From Acidimicrobiia bacterium (lineage in GTDB: Bacteria > Actinomycetota > Acidimicrobiia > IMCC26256 > JAMXLJ01): a DNA stretch of 48,708 nt. Below, piece after piece: positions 32,379 through 40,814 of this stretch. Under the pieces are notes generated by a model, which was not told the DNA's origin, searched no databases, and saw only the letters and a list, made by a program, of their open reading frames with translations. The position numbers and the translations under genes were made by a program. The stretch lies in contig DASRES010000023.1 in the NCBI GenBank assembly GCA_035651955.1, positions 1 through 48,708 of the forward strand, in the 5' to 3' direction. The first letter of the stretch is position 1; every line of letters starts with the position of its first letter.

Positions 32379-33080
32379 TCAGACGTCCGGCGCGAACGCC
32401 GGGCCCATCTCGTCGTCCACGAGCGCGGACGCCTGCTCGAAGCCGGCGCGACGCAACCGCCGCTTCGTTGCTCCGTAGACCCGTGTCGGGAGCTCGACGA
32501 GCTGCTCGGCGAACTCGTCGACCCGTGCACCGAGGCGCTCTCCGCCGACGATCTCGTGGACGAACCGGCGCTCGGCCGCCTCGCGCGGCGACATCACGGC
32601 CGCGCTCAGGATCGCCTCCTGCGCACCGACGGGCCCGAGCGCGGACTGCACGATCACCGTCGCCCACGTCGGCATGACGAGCGAGATGGCCGTCTCCGTC
32701 AGGCCGATGCTCGCGTCGACGTCGGCCGCGATCCGCCAGTCGCACGCGAGCGCGAGCACCGCACCACCCGCAACGGCGTGACCGGTGATCGCGGCGATCG
32801 TCGGGAACGGCGCGTTCCAGACCGCGAGCAAGCCGCGTGCGATCCGTCGGAGCGTCGCCGTGCGCGCGACCGGGTCGTCGGAGCGCACGAGGTTCAGGTC
32901 GATCCCGCCCGAGAAGCACCGTTCGCGCCCCCACAGCACGAGCGCGCCTGCGCGGTCGGCCTCGGTGCGCGCGAGCACGTCCTCGAGACCGGCGAGCGAC
33001 TCGTCGTTCAGCGCATTCGCCTTGCCGTCGTCCATCCGGGCGTGCGCGACCCGGCCCCTGAGCTCGTACGTCACTGACAC
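32379..33080 (-). CDS. enoyl-CoA hydratase/isomerase family protein
   Basis: A 233-aa crotonase-fold protein. The oxyanion-hole motifs are CFSGGIDL and AITGHAVAGGAVLALACDWRI. The two Glu residues of canonical hydratases are not clearly at their places: GAVLALACDWRI and SLVMP replace the usual Glu-bearing positions. It may therefore be an isomerase, hydrolase or other crotonase. The start is a GTG at 33080 or another at 33074; the tetR-promoter palindrome (33075-33095) overlaps the first, which slightly favours 33074. It is divergent from the TetR gene. Confidence 0.85.
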   Translation of the reverse strand: MSVTYELRGRVAHARMDDGKANALNDESLAGLEDVLARTEADRAGALVLWGRERCFSGGIDLNLVRSDDPVARTATLRRIARGLLAVWNAPFPTIAAITGHAVAGGAVLALACDWRIAADVDASIGLTETAISLVMPTWATVIVQSALGPVGAQEAILSAAVMSPREAAERRFVHEIVGGERLGARVDEFAEQLVELPTRVYGATKRRLRRAGFEQASALVDDEMGPAFAPDV

Positions 33081-33095
33081 GGGCCGATCGTGTCA
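33075..33095. promoter_or_regulatory. inverted repeat in tetR divergent promoter
   Basis: TGACACG (33075-33081) and CGTGTCA (33089-33095) form a 7-bp inverted repeat around seven bases. They are the same half-sites as in palindrome B at 2768-2781, but spaced apart. The repeat lies between the crotonase and TetR starts and is a likely autoregulatory operator. Confidence 0.6.
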
Positions 33096-33122
33096 CACCG
33101 GGATGTCTTGCACGCGGTGTGA
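33093..33122. promoter_or_regulatory. second inverted repeat upstream of tetR
   Basis: TCACACC (33093-33099) and GGTGTGA (33116-33122) form a 7-bp inverted repeat with a 16-base spacer. It overlaps the previous repeat by three bases and ends 21 bp before the TetR start. It could be a second binding site or a hairpin at the mRNA 5' end. Confidence 0.45.
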
Positions 33123-33143
33123 AAGCTCCTTACCCTTCCCGCG

Positions 33144-33824
33144 GTGGCGACGGAGACCGCCTCGGACGCGGGCACCGACGGTCGCACGGCTCGAGCGGCA
33201 CGCACGCGCGACGCGGTCGTCGAGGCGCTCCTGTCCCTCATCGACGAGGGGGACGTGCGGCCACCAGCTCGGCGGGTCGCGGAGCGTGCGGGCGTGTCGC
33301 TGCGGTCCGTCTACGTCCACTTCGACGACCTCGAGGACCTCTACTGCGCGGCCGCGAAGCGCCAGTACCGGCGCATCTCGGCGCTCGTCGTCACGCTCCC
33401 GACGGACGGCCCCCTCGACGCACGGCTGCGCGCATTCGTCGACCAGCGCGCCCGCGTCCTCGAAGCCGGTGCGCCCGTCCGGCGCGCCGGACTGTTCCAC
33501 GCGGTCACGTCACCGACCCTCGCGCGCGTCATGCACGTCAGCCGGAAGGCAGGCCGCGCCGAGGTCGAGAAGGTCTTCGGCACCGAGCTCGACACCTACG
33601 CACGTGACGCCACCGAACGGCGCCATCTCCTCGCCGCGCTCACGACGGCAGCCAGCGCGGCGACGTGGGAGACGTTGCGCGAGCACGAGCAGCTCGGGAT
33701 CGACGACGCGGCCGCGGTGATGCACGACATGCTCGCCGCGATCCTCGCGTCGCGCCGTCCGAGAACCGCCGCGCGGCGCGGCGGACCACGCGCCCGCGCG
33801 GCGCCAAGGCGAGCGCGGGGTTAG
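33144..33824 (+). CDS. TetR family transcriptional regulator
   Basis: A 226-aa TetR-family regulator. The helix-turn-helix lies at about 18-65: TRDAVVEALLSLIDEG, then PPARRVAERAGVSLRSVYVHFDDLEDLYCAA, with the YxHF motif typical of TetR recognition helices. The C-terminal ligand domain is variable and ends in a basic Arg/Ala-rich tail. The ligand may be an acyl-CoA, given the enoyl-CoA hydratase beside it. The GTG at 33144 is the start. It heads, or lies just before, the transporter operon (35-bp gap) and has TGACACG half-sites in its promoter, so it is the leading in-window candidate for the regulator of the recurrent palindrome. Confidence 0.88.
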   Translation: MATETASDAGTDGRTARAARTRDAVVEALLSLIDEGDVRPPARRVAERAGVSLRSVYVHFDDLEDLYCAAAKRQYRRISALVVTLPTDGPLDARLRAFVDQRARVLEAGAPVRRAGLFHAVTSPTLARVMHVSRKAGRAEVEKVFGTELDTYARDATERRHLLAALTTAASAATWETLREHEQLGIDDAAAVMHDMLAAILASRRPRTAARRGGPRARAAPRRARG

Positions 33825-33858
33825 CTTCCGCAGGCCACCGGACCGAGGGGGAGTCGGG

Positions 33859-36030
33859 TTGCCGGTCGCGACGAACGAAGCGGGGACGTCCGCCATTCGG
33901 AGTGTCGGCGCGGGTCTTCGTGCGCACGACATCGACCCCGGGCGCGCGAGCGCGTTCCTCGTCATGCCGGTCATCGCGCTCGTGCTCCGGCAGGTCTGGA
34001 ACGTGCCGTGGGGCGTCGTCGTGCAGGGCCTCATCATCGGCGGCCTGACCGCGCTCGTCGCGCTCGGCATCGCGCTCGTCTACCGCGCGAACCGCATCAT
34101 CAACTTCGCCCAGGGCGACCTCGGCGCGGTCCCGGCGACCCTCGCCGTCCTGCTGATCATGAGCCTGGGCGTGCCGTACGTCGTCGGCTTCGCGACGGGG
34201 CTCGTCGCCGCGATCGTGCTCGGCATCCTCGTCGAGACGCTCATCATCCGCCGCTTCTTCCGAGCCCCGCGGCTGATCCTGACCGTCGCGACGATCGGTC
34301 TCGCGCAGGTGCTCGCGGCGTGCGGGCTCCTGCTGCCCAACCTCTTCGACTCGTCGACGTTCGCGCCCCGGCTCGAGCCGCCCTTCCACCTGACGTTCAC
34401 GGTCAACCCGATCCGGTTCGAGGCCACCGACATCCTGACGTTGTTGACCGTGCCGCTGGCGTTCCTCGCGCTCGCGCTGTTCCTGCGCCGCTCGAGCGTC
34501 GGCATCGCGATCCGCGCCGCGGCGGAGCGCGCGGACCGGGCGTCCACGCTCGGCATCCCGGTGAGGCGCATCCACACCGTCGTGTGGGTGATCGCGACGG
34601 TGCTCGCGTTCGTCGCGATGTTCCTGCGCGCCGGAGTCGTCGGCCCGCAGATCGGCTCCGTGCTCGGGCCCGACATCCTCCTGCGCGTGCTCGCCGCGGC
34701 CGTGATCGGGCGGATGGAGCGGTTCCCGACGATCGCGTCGGCCGCGCTCGGCCTCGGCATCGTCGAGCAGGACATCTTCTGGCACTGGCACGAGGCGTCC
34801 TACATCGACCCCGCGCTGTTCGTGGTCATCCTCGGCGCGCTGCTGCTCATCCGTCAGTCGCGTCGCACGTCGCGCATCGACAGCGACGAGACGTCGACCT
34901 GGCAGGCGGCGCGCGAGGTGCGGCCCGTCCCCCGCGAGCTCGTGCGCCTCCCCGAGGTCCGCTACGCGCGCTGGGGACTCGGCCTCGCGGTGTGCGCGTT
35001 CCTGCTCACGCTCCCCGCGTGGCTCGACCAGAGCCGCGTCAACCTCGCGGCGGCGATCGTGATCTTCGGCATCATCGGCCTCTCGCTCGTCGTGCTGACG
35101 GGCTGGGCCGGCCAGGTGAGCCTGGGCCAGATGGCGTTCGTGGGGATCGGCGCGGCGGTGGGCGGCTCGCTCACGTCGCGCCTCGGCTGGGACCTGTCGA
35201 TCGCGCTCGTGGTCGCCGGGCTCGCGGGCGCGGTCATCGCGGTCGTCATCGGCTTCCCGGCCATCAGACGCGGTGGGTTGACCCTCGCGGTGATGACGCT
35301 CGCGTTCGCGCTCGCCGCGTCGTCGTACTTCCTCAACCGTCAGTTCTTCTCGAACTGGCTGCCCGCGCTGCGCATCGACCGACCGCCGATCTTCGGCAGC
35401 GTGGACGTCGCCAGCGAGACGCGCTTCTACTACCTGACGCTCGCGTGTCTCGTCATCGCGCTCGCGATGGTGCGAGGCGTCCGTCGCAGCCGCACCGGCC
35501 GCGTGCTGATCGGCATCCGCGAGAACGAGCGCGCCGCGCGCTCGTTCGGTGTCGACGCGACGCGCACGAAGCTCGCGGCGTTCGCCTTCTCCGGGTTCCT
35601 CGCCGCGTTCGCGGGCGCGCTGTTCGTGCACCACCAGACCGGCCTCGGCACGGCGCCGTACCAGCCCGAGGAGAGCCTCACGGTCTTCACCATGGTCGTG
35701 ATCGGCGGGCTCGGCTCCGTGCCGGGCGCGCTGCTCGGCGCGACGTACGTCCGCGGCGTGGACTGGTTCGTGCCGTCCGACTACCGGTTCCTGGCGACGG
35801 GTGCCGGGCTCCTCCTCGTCCTGATGATCGCCCCCGGCGGTCTCGGTGCGGTGATGTACGACGTGCGCGACTGGTACCTGCGCAAGGTCGCCCACCGGCG
35901 CGGCGTGGTCGTCCCGAGCCTCGTCGCCGACGTGCGACAACCCGAGCCCGTCCCACGGGCCGACCAGGCGGCCGCCGAGGCCGAGGCCGAGGAGACAGCC
36001 GACGCGATCAGTCAGGGGTTGCACTCGTGA
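33859..36030 (+). CDS. fused LivH-LivM branched-chain-type ABC permease
   Basis: A 723-aa inner-membrane protein joining both permeases of a branched-chain amino acid (HAAT) ABC importer. The N-terminal half (about 40-335) is LivH-like: GLIIGGLTALVALGIALVYRANRIINFAQGDLG is its hallmark. The C-terminal half (about 370-680) is LivM-like: GLSLVVLTGWAGQVSLGQMAFVGIGA and IGIRENERAARSFGVD are its hallmarks. A hydrophilic linker lies at about 335-370 and an acidic tail at the end. The TTG at 33859 has GAGGGGGAG upstream. Its TGA overlaps the GTG of the next gene. Such importers carry varied organic acids and amides as well as amino acids, so the substrate is open. Confidence 0.92.
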   Translation: MPVATNEAGTSAIRSVGAGLRAHDIDPGRASAFLVMPVIALVLRQVWNVPWGVVVQGLIIGGLTALVALGIALVYRANRIINFAQGDLGAVPATLAVLLIMSLGVPYVVGFATGLVAAIVLGILVETLIIRRFFRAPRLILTVATIGLAQVLAACGLLLPNLFDSSTFAPRLEPPFHLTFTVNPIRFEATDILTLLTVPLAFLALALFLRRSSVGIAIRAAAERADRASTLGIPVRRIHTVVWVIATVLAFVAMFLRAGVVGPQIGSVLGPDILLRVLAAAVIGRMERFPTIASAALGLGIVEQDIFWHWHEASYIDPALFVVILGALLLIRQSRRTSRIDSDETSTWQAAREVRPVPRELVRLPEVRYARWGLGLAVCAFLLTLPAWLDQSRVNLAAAIVIFGIIGLSLVVLTGWAGQVSLGQMAFVGIGAAVGGSLTSRLGWDLSIALVVAGLAGAVIAVVIGFPAIRRGGLTLAVMTLAFALAASSYFLNRQFFSNWLPALRIDRPPIFGSVDVASETRFYYLTLACLVIALAMVRGVRRSRTGRVLIGIRENERAARSFGVDATRTKLAAFAFSGFLAAFAGALFVHHQTGLGTAPYQPEESLTVFTMVVIGGLGSVPGALLGATYVRGVDWFVPSDYRFLATGAGLLLVLMIAPGGLGAVMYDVRDWYLRKVAHRRGVVVPSLVADVRQPEPVPRADQAAAEAEAEETADAISQGLHS

Positions 36031-39000
36031 ACCGCGTGCGCACCTGGTTCTCGACGCTCGGCGGCGGCGCGGCGCTGTACCCGCTCGTCGTGCTGTTCGG
36101 ACTGGCGACGGTGGAGCAGTTCGACCAGCGCGCGTTCGACGTGTTGCTCCCGAACATCCGCGACGCGTTCGGCCTGAACACCCAGGCGATCCTCGCGGTC
36201 GTCGGGTTGACGGGCGCGGCCGCGCTCGTCATCGCGGTGCCGATCGGGTTCTACGCGGACCGGTGGTCGCGTGTCCGGATCGCGACCTGGGGCGCGCTCG
36301 CGTGGGGTGTCTTCTCGGTGCTGACGGGCTTCGCGCCGGTCCTCTGGGTGCTCGGCCTCGCTCGGGCCGGCTCCGGGCTCGGCGGCGCCACGATCGTCCC
36401 GACGCACAACTCGCTGCTGTCCGACTACTACGACATCCCCGCGCGTCCGAACGTCTACGCGGCACACCGCGCCGCGTACGCGGTCGGTGCGTGCATCGGC
36501 CCGCTCTTCGCCGGCCTGCTCGCGTACTACTTCGGCTGGCGGACGCCCTTCGTCGTCTACGGCCTGCCGACGCTCGTGTTCGTCATCCTCGCGCTGCGCC
36601 TGCGCGAGCCCCTGCGTGGTCACTTCGAGCGCGCCGCGATGGGCGTGAGCGACGAGGTCCGCGACACCGAGGACATCCCGCCGTCGATGGCCGAGTCGTG
36701 GCGGATCGTGTGGAGCGTGGGCACGCTGCGCCGCGTCTTCTACGCGCTGCCGTTCCTCGCCGTCGCGTTCCTCGGGCTGCTCAGCCTCGGGTCGCTCTTC
36801 TACTCGCAGACGTTCCATCTCGACGAGCGGGCCCGCGGGTACATCGCGGCTGCCGTGGAGCCGGCCCAGCTCGTCGGACTGTTCGTGGGCATCCCGATCG
36901 CGACGCGCCTGCTCGCGCGCGACGCCGCGCTCGTGCTGCGGTTCCTCGCCATCGTCGGCTTCGTCGTGGCGGCCGCGTGGACGGGGTTCGCGTTGAGCCC
37001 GACGCTGCCTGTCGCGATCGCCATGAACGTGATCGTCTCGGGCATCGTCGTCATCCTGATCCCGGGCATCTTCGCGGCGCTCTCGCTCGCGATGCCCCCG
37101 AAGGCCCGCTCGTTCGGGTTCGCCGTCGCGGGGCTGTGGATCCTGCCCGGGCTCGTGCTCCTGCCGATCATCGGCAGCGCGGCCGACGCGTGGGGCATCC
37201 GGGGCGGGCTGCTGCTGATGGTCCCCGTCTTCGTGATCGGCTCGCTGATCATCGCCTCGGCGGGCAGCGAGGTGAACGACGACATCCGCAAGGTGTGGAC
37301 CGCGGCGGCCGCCCAGGCGGAGGTGCTGTACGAGCGCCGGCAGGGCCGCGTGAAGCTGCTGCTCGCGCGCGGCGTCGAGGTGGAGTACGACGGCGTCCAG
37401 GTGCTGTTCGGCGTCGATCTCGAGGTCGACGAGGGCGAGATCGTCGCGCTGCTCGGCACCAACGGGGCCGGGAAGTCGACGCTGCTGAAGGCGATCTCCG
37501 GCCTGGTCGAGGCGAGCGCGGGCGCGATCGTGTTCGACGGCCGTGACATGACGCACACGCCGCCGGACGAGATCGCCCAGCGCGGCGTCGTCCAGGTGCC
37601 GGGCGGTCAGGGCGTGTTCCCGTCACTGACCGTCGCCGAGAACCTCCAGCTCGCCGGCTGGCTGCGCCGCCACGACGCCACGCACGTACGCGACGCGACC
37701 GAGCGCGTGCTGGGGATCTTCCCGGTGTTGCGCGACCGGCTCGACGAGCCGGCCGGCAACCTCTCGGGCGGTCAGCAGCAGATGCTGACGCTGGGCATGG
37801 CGTTCATCGAACGGCCGCGCCTGCTGATGATCGACGAGCTGTCACTCGGGCTCGCGCCCGCGGTCGTCGAGCAGTTGCTCGAGATCGTCCGCACGCTGCG
37901 CGAGGCGGGAACGACGATCATCCTCGTCGAGCAGTCGGTGAACGTCGCGCTCACGGTCGCCGAGACCGCGTACTTCATGGAGAAGGGCGAGATCCGCTTC
38001 CACGGCCCGACCGCCGAGCTCCTCGACCGTCCCGACATCCTGCGGTCCGTGTTCCTGGAGGGAGCGGCGAGCGTCCGCGAGGCGGGTATCCCGTCGAGCA
38101 GCGAGCGCGACCATGGGGATCGCGCGGCGAGCGTGACGGGCGACGCCGAGCCACCGTCGATGGAGCCGCTGCGCGTGCCTGCGGCGCCGGCGCGCAACGG
38201 CAACGGTCGCAGGAACGGGCACGCGACCGTGCCGGCGGGCGAGGCGCGCCTGTCCGTGCGTGACGTGACGAAGCGCTTCGGCGGGATCACCGCGCTGCGC
38301 GACGTGGGGTTCGACGTCGCGCCCGGCGAGGTGCTCGGCTTCATCGGGCCGAACGGTGCCGGCAAGACGACGCTCTTCGACGTCGTGTCGGGCTTCCTGC
38401 CCGCGGACCTCGGCACCGTGACGCTGACGGTCGACGGCGAGGCACTCGACATCACCCGCACGTCGCCGCAGCGGCGCGCGCGGCTCGGTCTCGGCCGGTC
38501 GTTCCAGGACGGGCGGCTGTTCCCGGCACTCACGGTCGCCGAGACGATCGCGGTCGCGCTCGAGACGCACGTCGAGGTGCGTGACCCGATCGCCGCGGCG
38601 CTGAACCTCCCCGCGGTGACCGACTCCGAGGCCGACGTCGCCGAGCGCGTCGAGGAGCTGATCGCGCTCATGGGCCTCGACGCGTTCCGCGACAAGTTCG
38701 TGCGCGAGCTGTCCACCGGGAGCCGGCGGATCGTCGACCTCGCGTGCGTGCTCGCACACGGACCGTCGGTGCTCCTCCTCGACGAGCCGTCATCGGGCAT
38801 CGCGCAGCGCGAGGCCGAGGCGCTCGGGCCGCTGCTCCTGCGGATCCGCGAGGCGCTCGGCGCGAGCATCCTCGTCATCGAGCACGACGTCACGCTCCTG
38901 ACGTCGATGTCGGACCGGATCGTCGCGCTCGACCTCGGCGAGGTGATCGCGACGGGTCCGCCGGACGAGGTCGTCCAGGACCCGCGCGTCGTCGCGTCGT

Positions 39001-39071
39001 ACCTGGGAACCACCGAATCCGTCGTCGCGCGCTCGGGCAGCCGTCCGGGCACAGGAGGTGCAGACGAGTGA
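36027..39071 (+). CDS. MFS-LivF-LivG triple fusion transporter
   Basis: A 1014-aa protein joining three proteins that are usually separate. Residues 1 to about 415 form an MFS transporter: IGFYADRWSRVRIATWG is the loop 2-3 motif, then about 12 hydrophobic segments. Residues about 445-685 are a LivF ATPase: Walker A GTNGAGKST near 478, signature LSGGQQQ near 580 and Walker B MIDELSLGL. A disordered linker rich in Pro/Arg/Asn lies at about 690-740. Residues about 742-995 are a LivG ATPase: GPNGAGKTT near 774, signature LSTGSRR near 896, and LLLDEPSSG. No stop or frame change interrupts the joins. The GTG start overlaps the permease stop, and its own TGA overlaps the next gene's GTG. Confidence 0.93.
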   Translation: MNRVRTWFSTLGGGAALYPLVVLFGLATVEQFDQRAFDVLLPNIRDAFGLNTQAILAVVGLTGAAALVIAVPIGFYADRWSRVRIATWGALAWGVFSVLTGFAPVLWVLGLARAGSGLGGATIVPTHNSLLSDYYDIPARPNVYAAHRAAYAVGACIGPLFAGLLAYYFGWRTPFVVYGLPTLVFVILALRLREPLRGHFERAAMGVSDEVRDTEDIPPSMAESWRIVWSVGTLRRVFYALPFLAVAFLGLLSLGSLFYSQTFHLDERARGYIAAAVEPAQLVGLFVGIPIATRLLARDAALVLRFLAIVGFVVAAAWTGFALSPTLPVAIAMNVIVSGIVVILIPGIFAALSLAMPPKARSFGFAVAGLWILPGLVLLPIIGSAADAWGIRGGLLLMVPVFVIGSLIIASAGSEVNDDIRKVWTAAAAQAEVLYERRQGRVKLLLARGVEVEYDGVQVLFGVDLEVDEGEIVALLGTNGAGKSTLLKAISGLVEASAGAIVFDGRDMTHTPPDEIAQRGVVQVPGGQGVFPSLTVAENLQLAGWLRRHDATHVRDATERVLGIFPVLRDRLDEPAGNLSGGQQQMLTLGMAFIERPRLLMIDELSLGLAPAVVEQLLEIVRTLREAGTTIILVEQSVNVALTVAETAYFMEKGEIRFHGPTAELLDRPDILRSVFLEGAASVREAGIPSSSERDHGDRAASVTGDAEPPSMEPLRVPAAPARNGNGRRNGHATVPAGEARLSVRDVTKRFGGITALRDVGFDVAPGEVLGFIGPNGAGKTTLFDVVSGFLPADLGTVTLTVDGEALDITRTSPQRRARLGLGRSFQDGRLFPALTVAETIAVALETHVEVRDPIAAALNLPAVTDSEADVAERVEELIALMGLDAFRDKFVRELSTGSRRIVDLACVLAHGPSVLLLDEPSSGIAQREAEALGPLLLRIREALGASILVIEHDVTLLTSMSDRIVALDLGEVIATGPPDEVVQDPRVVASYLGTTESVVARSGSRPGTGGADE

Positions 39072-40759
39072 GCATGCAGTCGCGACCCTCTGGCCCCCGG
39101 CGCGCCAGCGCGCTGCGTCGCTACGGCCCGATCGTGGCCGTCGTGGCCGTCATCGCGATCGTCGTCGCGGTGTTCGGCGCGACGAGCGGCGGCGGCGGAG
39201 GCAAGAAGAACAACGCGGCGTCCGTAAGCGCGTCGGGCAACGGTCCCGTGATGTTCGACAAGTCGCTGAAGGTGGACTGGGGCCCGAACTGCGACACGAC
39301 CACTGGCAAGGTGAAGATCCCGTCCATCTACGCGCCACCGTGCGTCGAGCCCTTCAAGGGCAACAACGGGGGCGCGACGGCGCCGGGTGTCACCGCTGAC
39401 ACCATCACGGTCGCCGTCTACGTCGGGCAGAACGACCCGCTCCAGGGCGCGTTCCTCACCGGCGCGGGTGCGAACATCACGCCGGACACCAACGCCGACC
39501 AGATCATCGACTTCGGCAAGCTGTACGAGTCGCACTTCGAGATGTACGGCCGCAAGGTCGACTTCGTGAAGTACCACGCGACCGGCGGCCCGGCCGACGA
39601 GGCGGCGGCGAAGGCCGACGCGATCAAGATCGCCACCGACATCAAGCCGTTCGCGGTGTTCGGCGGTCCGGCCGAGACGAGCGCGTTCGCCGATCAGCTC
39701 GCAGCCGAGCACATCGTGTGCGTCGGCAACTGCGCGGGCACGTATCCGACCAGCTTCGTGAAGGCGCGCGAGCCGTACCTATGGGAGTTCGGCCCGCTGA
39801 CCGACCAGGCGGCGCAGCTCTCGGGCGAGATGATCGGCAAGCAGCTCGGCGGGAAGAAGGCCGTGCACGGCGGCGACGCGGTGAAGGACAAGGACCGAGT
39901 GTTCGGGATCCTCCACTACAACACGCCCGACGGGCAGTACACGGAGCTCTTCCACAACCTGCAGGACGCGCTCGCGAAGTACCACGTCAAGGCGGCGACC
40001 GACGTCAGCTACCCGCTCGACCTGACCCAGGCGAGCGAGCTCGCGCGCACGACGATCGCCAAGTTCAAGAGCGCCGGCGTGACGACCATCATCATGATGG
40101 GTGACCCAATCATGCCCAAGTACTTCACCGACGAGGCGACGAAGCAGAACTACTTCCCGGAGTGGGTGATCGGGCCGAACGTCTTCATCGACACCGCGAT
40201 CTTCGGACGGACGTACGACCAGAAGCAGTGGGTCCACGCGTTCGGGTTCTCGCTCACGCCGGCGCGCGGCGAGCAGCAGACCGACAACGCGTTCAACCTC
40301 TACGAGTGGCAGTACGGCAAGAAGCCGCCGTCGAACATCTACGACGTCACGAACTACGACCCGTCGATCTTCTTCACGGGCGTCCATCTCGCGGGGCCGA
40401 ACCTGACACCCCAGACGTTCGAGGCCGGGCTGTTCCGCGCGCCGATCGTCGGCGGCGGCCCGACGACGGTGACGATCTCGCGCGGCCATCACGGCCTGTG
40501 GCCGGGAACCGATCTCGGCGGGATCGACGACGCGACGGAGATCTGGTGGAACCCGACGGCATCGGGCGTCGACGAGGTCGGTCACAACGGGACCGGGCTG
40601 TGGGAGTACGTCGACGGCGGGAAGCGGTACCGCCTCGGGCAGTTCCCGAGCCAGGATCCCGGCTTCTTCGACCCGAACGGCGCGGTCACGATCTACAAGA
40701 CGCTGCCCGCGTCGGACACACCGCCGTCGTACCCGTCTCCGGCGGGCACCGGCGGGTAA
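39068..40759 (+). CDS. ABC transporter substrate-binding protein, first copy
   Basis: A 563-aa periplasmic-binding-protein type I-like protein for the adjacent Liv-type importer. An N-terminal basic stretch and one hydrophobic segment (about 21-41) are followed by a Gly/Lys/Ser linker. There is no lipobox Cys, so it is released or stays anchored by the helix. Paired Cys occur in NCDTTTGKVK...APPC and CVGNC. VTADTITVAVYV opens the ligand domain. GGAGG nine bases before the GTG (39068) supports that start; an ATG lies two codons on. It is closely similar throughout to the next gene, by tandem duplication. The ligand is unknown. Confidence 0.88.
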   Translation: MSMQSRPSGPRRASALRRYGPIVAVVAVIAIVVAVFGATSGGGGGKKNNAASVSASGNGPVMFDKSLKVDWGPNCDTTTGKVKIPSIYAPPCVEPFKGNNGGATAPGVTADTITVAVYVGQNDPLQGAFLTGAGANITPDTNADQIIDFGKLYESHFEMYGRKVDFVKYHATGGPADEAAAKADAIKIATDIKPFAVFGGPAETSAFADQLAAEHIVCVGNCAGTYPTSFVKAREPYLWEFGPLTDQAAQLSGEMIGKQLGGKKAVHGGDAVKDKDRVFGILHYNTPDGQYTELFHNLQDALAKYHVKAATDVSYPLDLTQASELARTTIAKFKSAGVTTIIMMGDPIMPKYFTDEATKQNYFPEWVIGPNVFIDTAIFGRTYDQKQWVHAFGFSLTPARGEQQTDNAFNLYEWQYGKKPPSNIYDVTNYDPSIFFTGVHLAGPNLTPQTFEAGLFRAPIVGGGPTTVTISRGHHGLWPGTDLGGIDDATEIWWNPTASGVDEVGHNGTGLWEYVDGGKRYRLGQFPSQDPGFFDPNGAVTIYKTLPASDTPPSYPSPAGTGG

Positions 40760-40784
40760 AGGGATCGTCAAGTAGCAGCGGCGT

Positions 40785-40814
40785 GCGGGCCGCGCGCGTA
40801 GCGTGTCGGCCCGC
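40785..40814 (+). promoter_or_regulatory. hairpin immediately before second binding-protein gene
   Basis: GCGGGCC (40785-40791) pairs with GGCCCGC (40808-40814), a 7-bp stem directly before the ATG at 40815. There is no obvious Shine-Dalgarno in the loop. It may limit translation of the second copy, stabilise the upstream mRNA or attenuate. Confidence 0.4.

Noticed and set aside
33640-36024. Long open frame of 794 codons on the minus strand
   Set aside because: It is antisense to the LivH-LivM gene; its translation is Arg/Asp/Glu/His-rich with no family motifs, as expected from a high-GC shadow frame.
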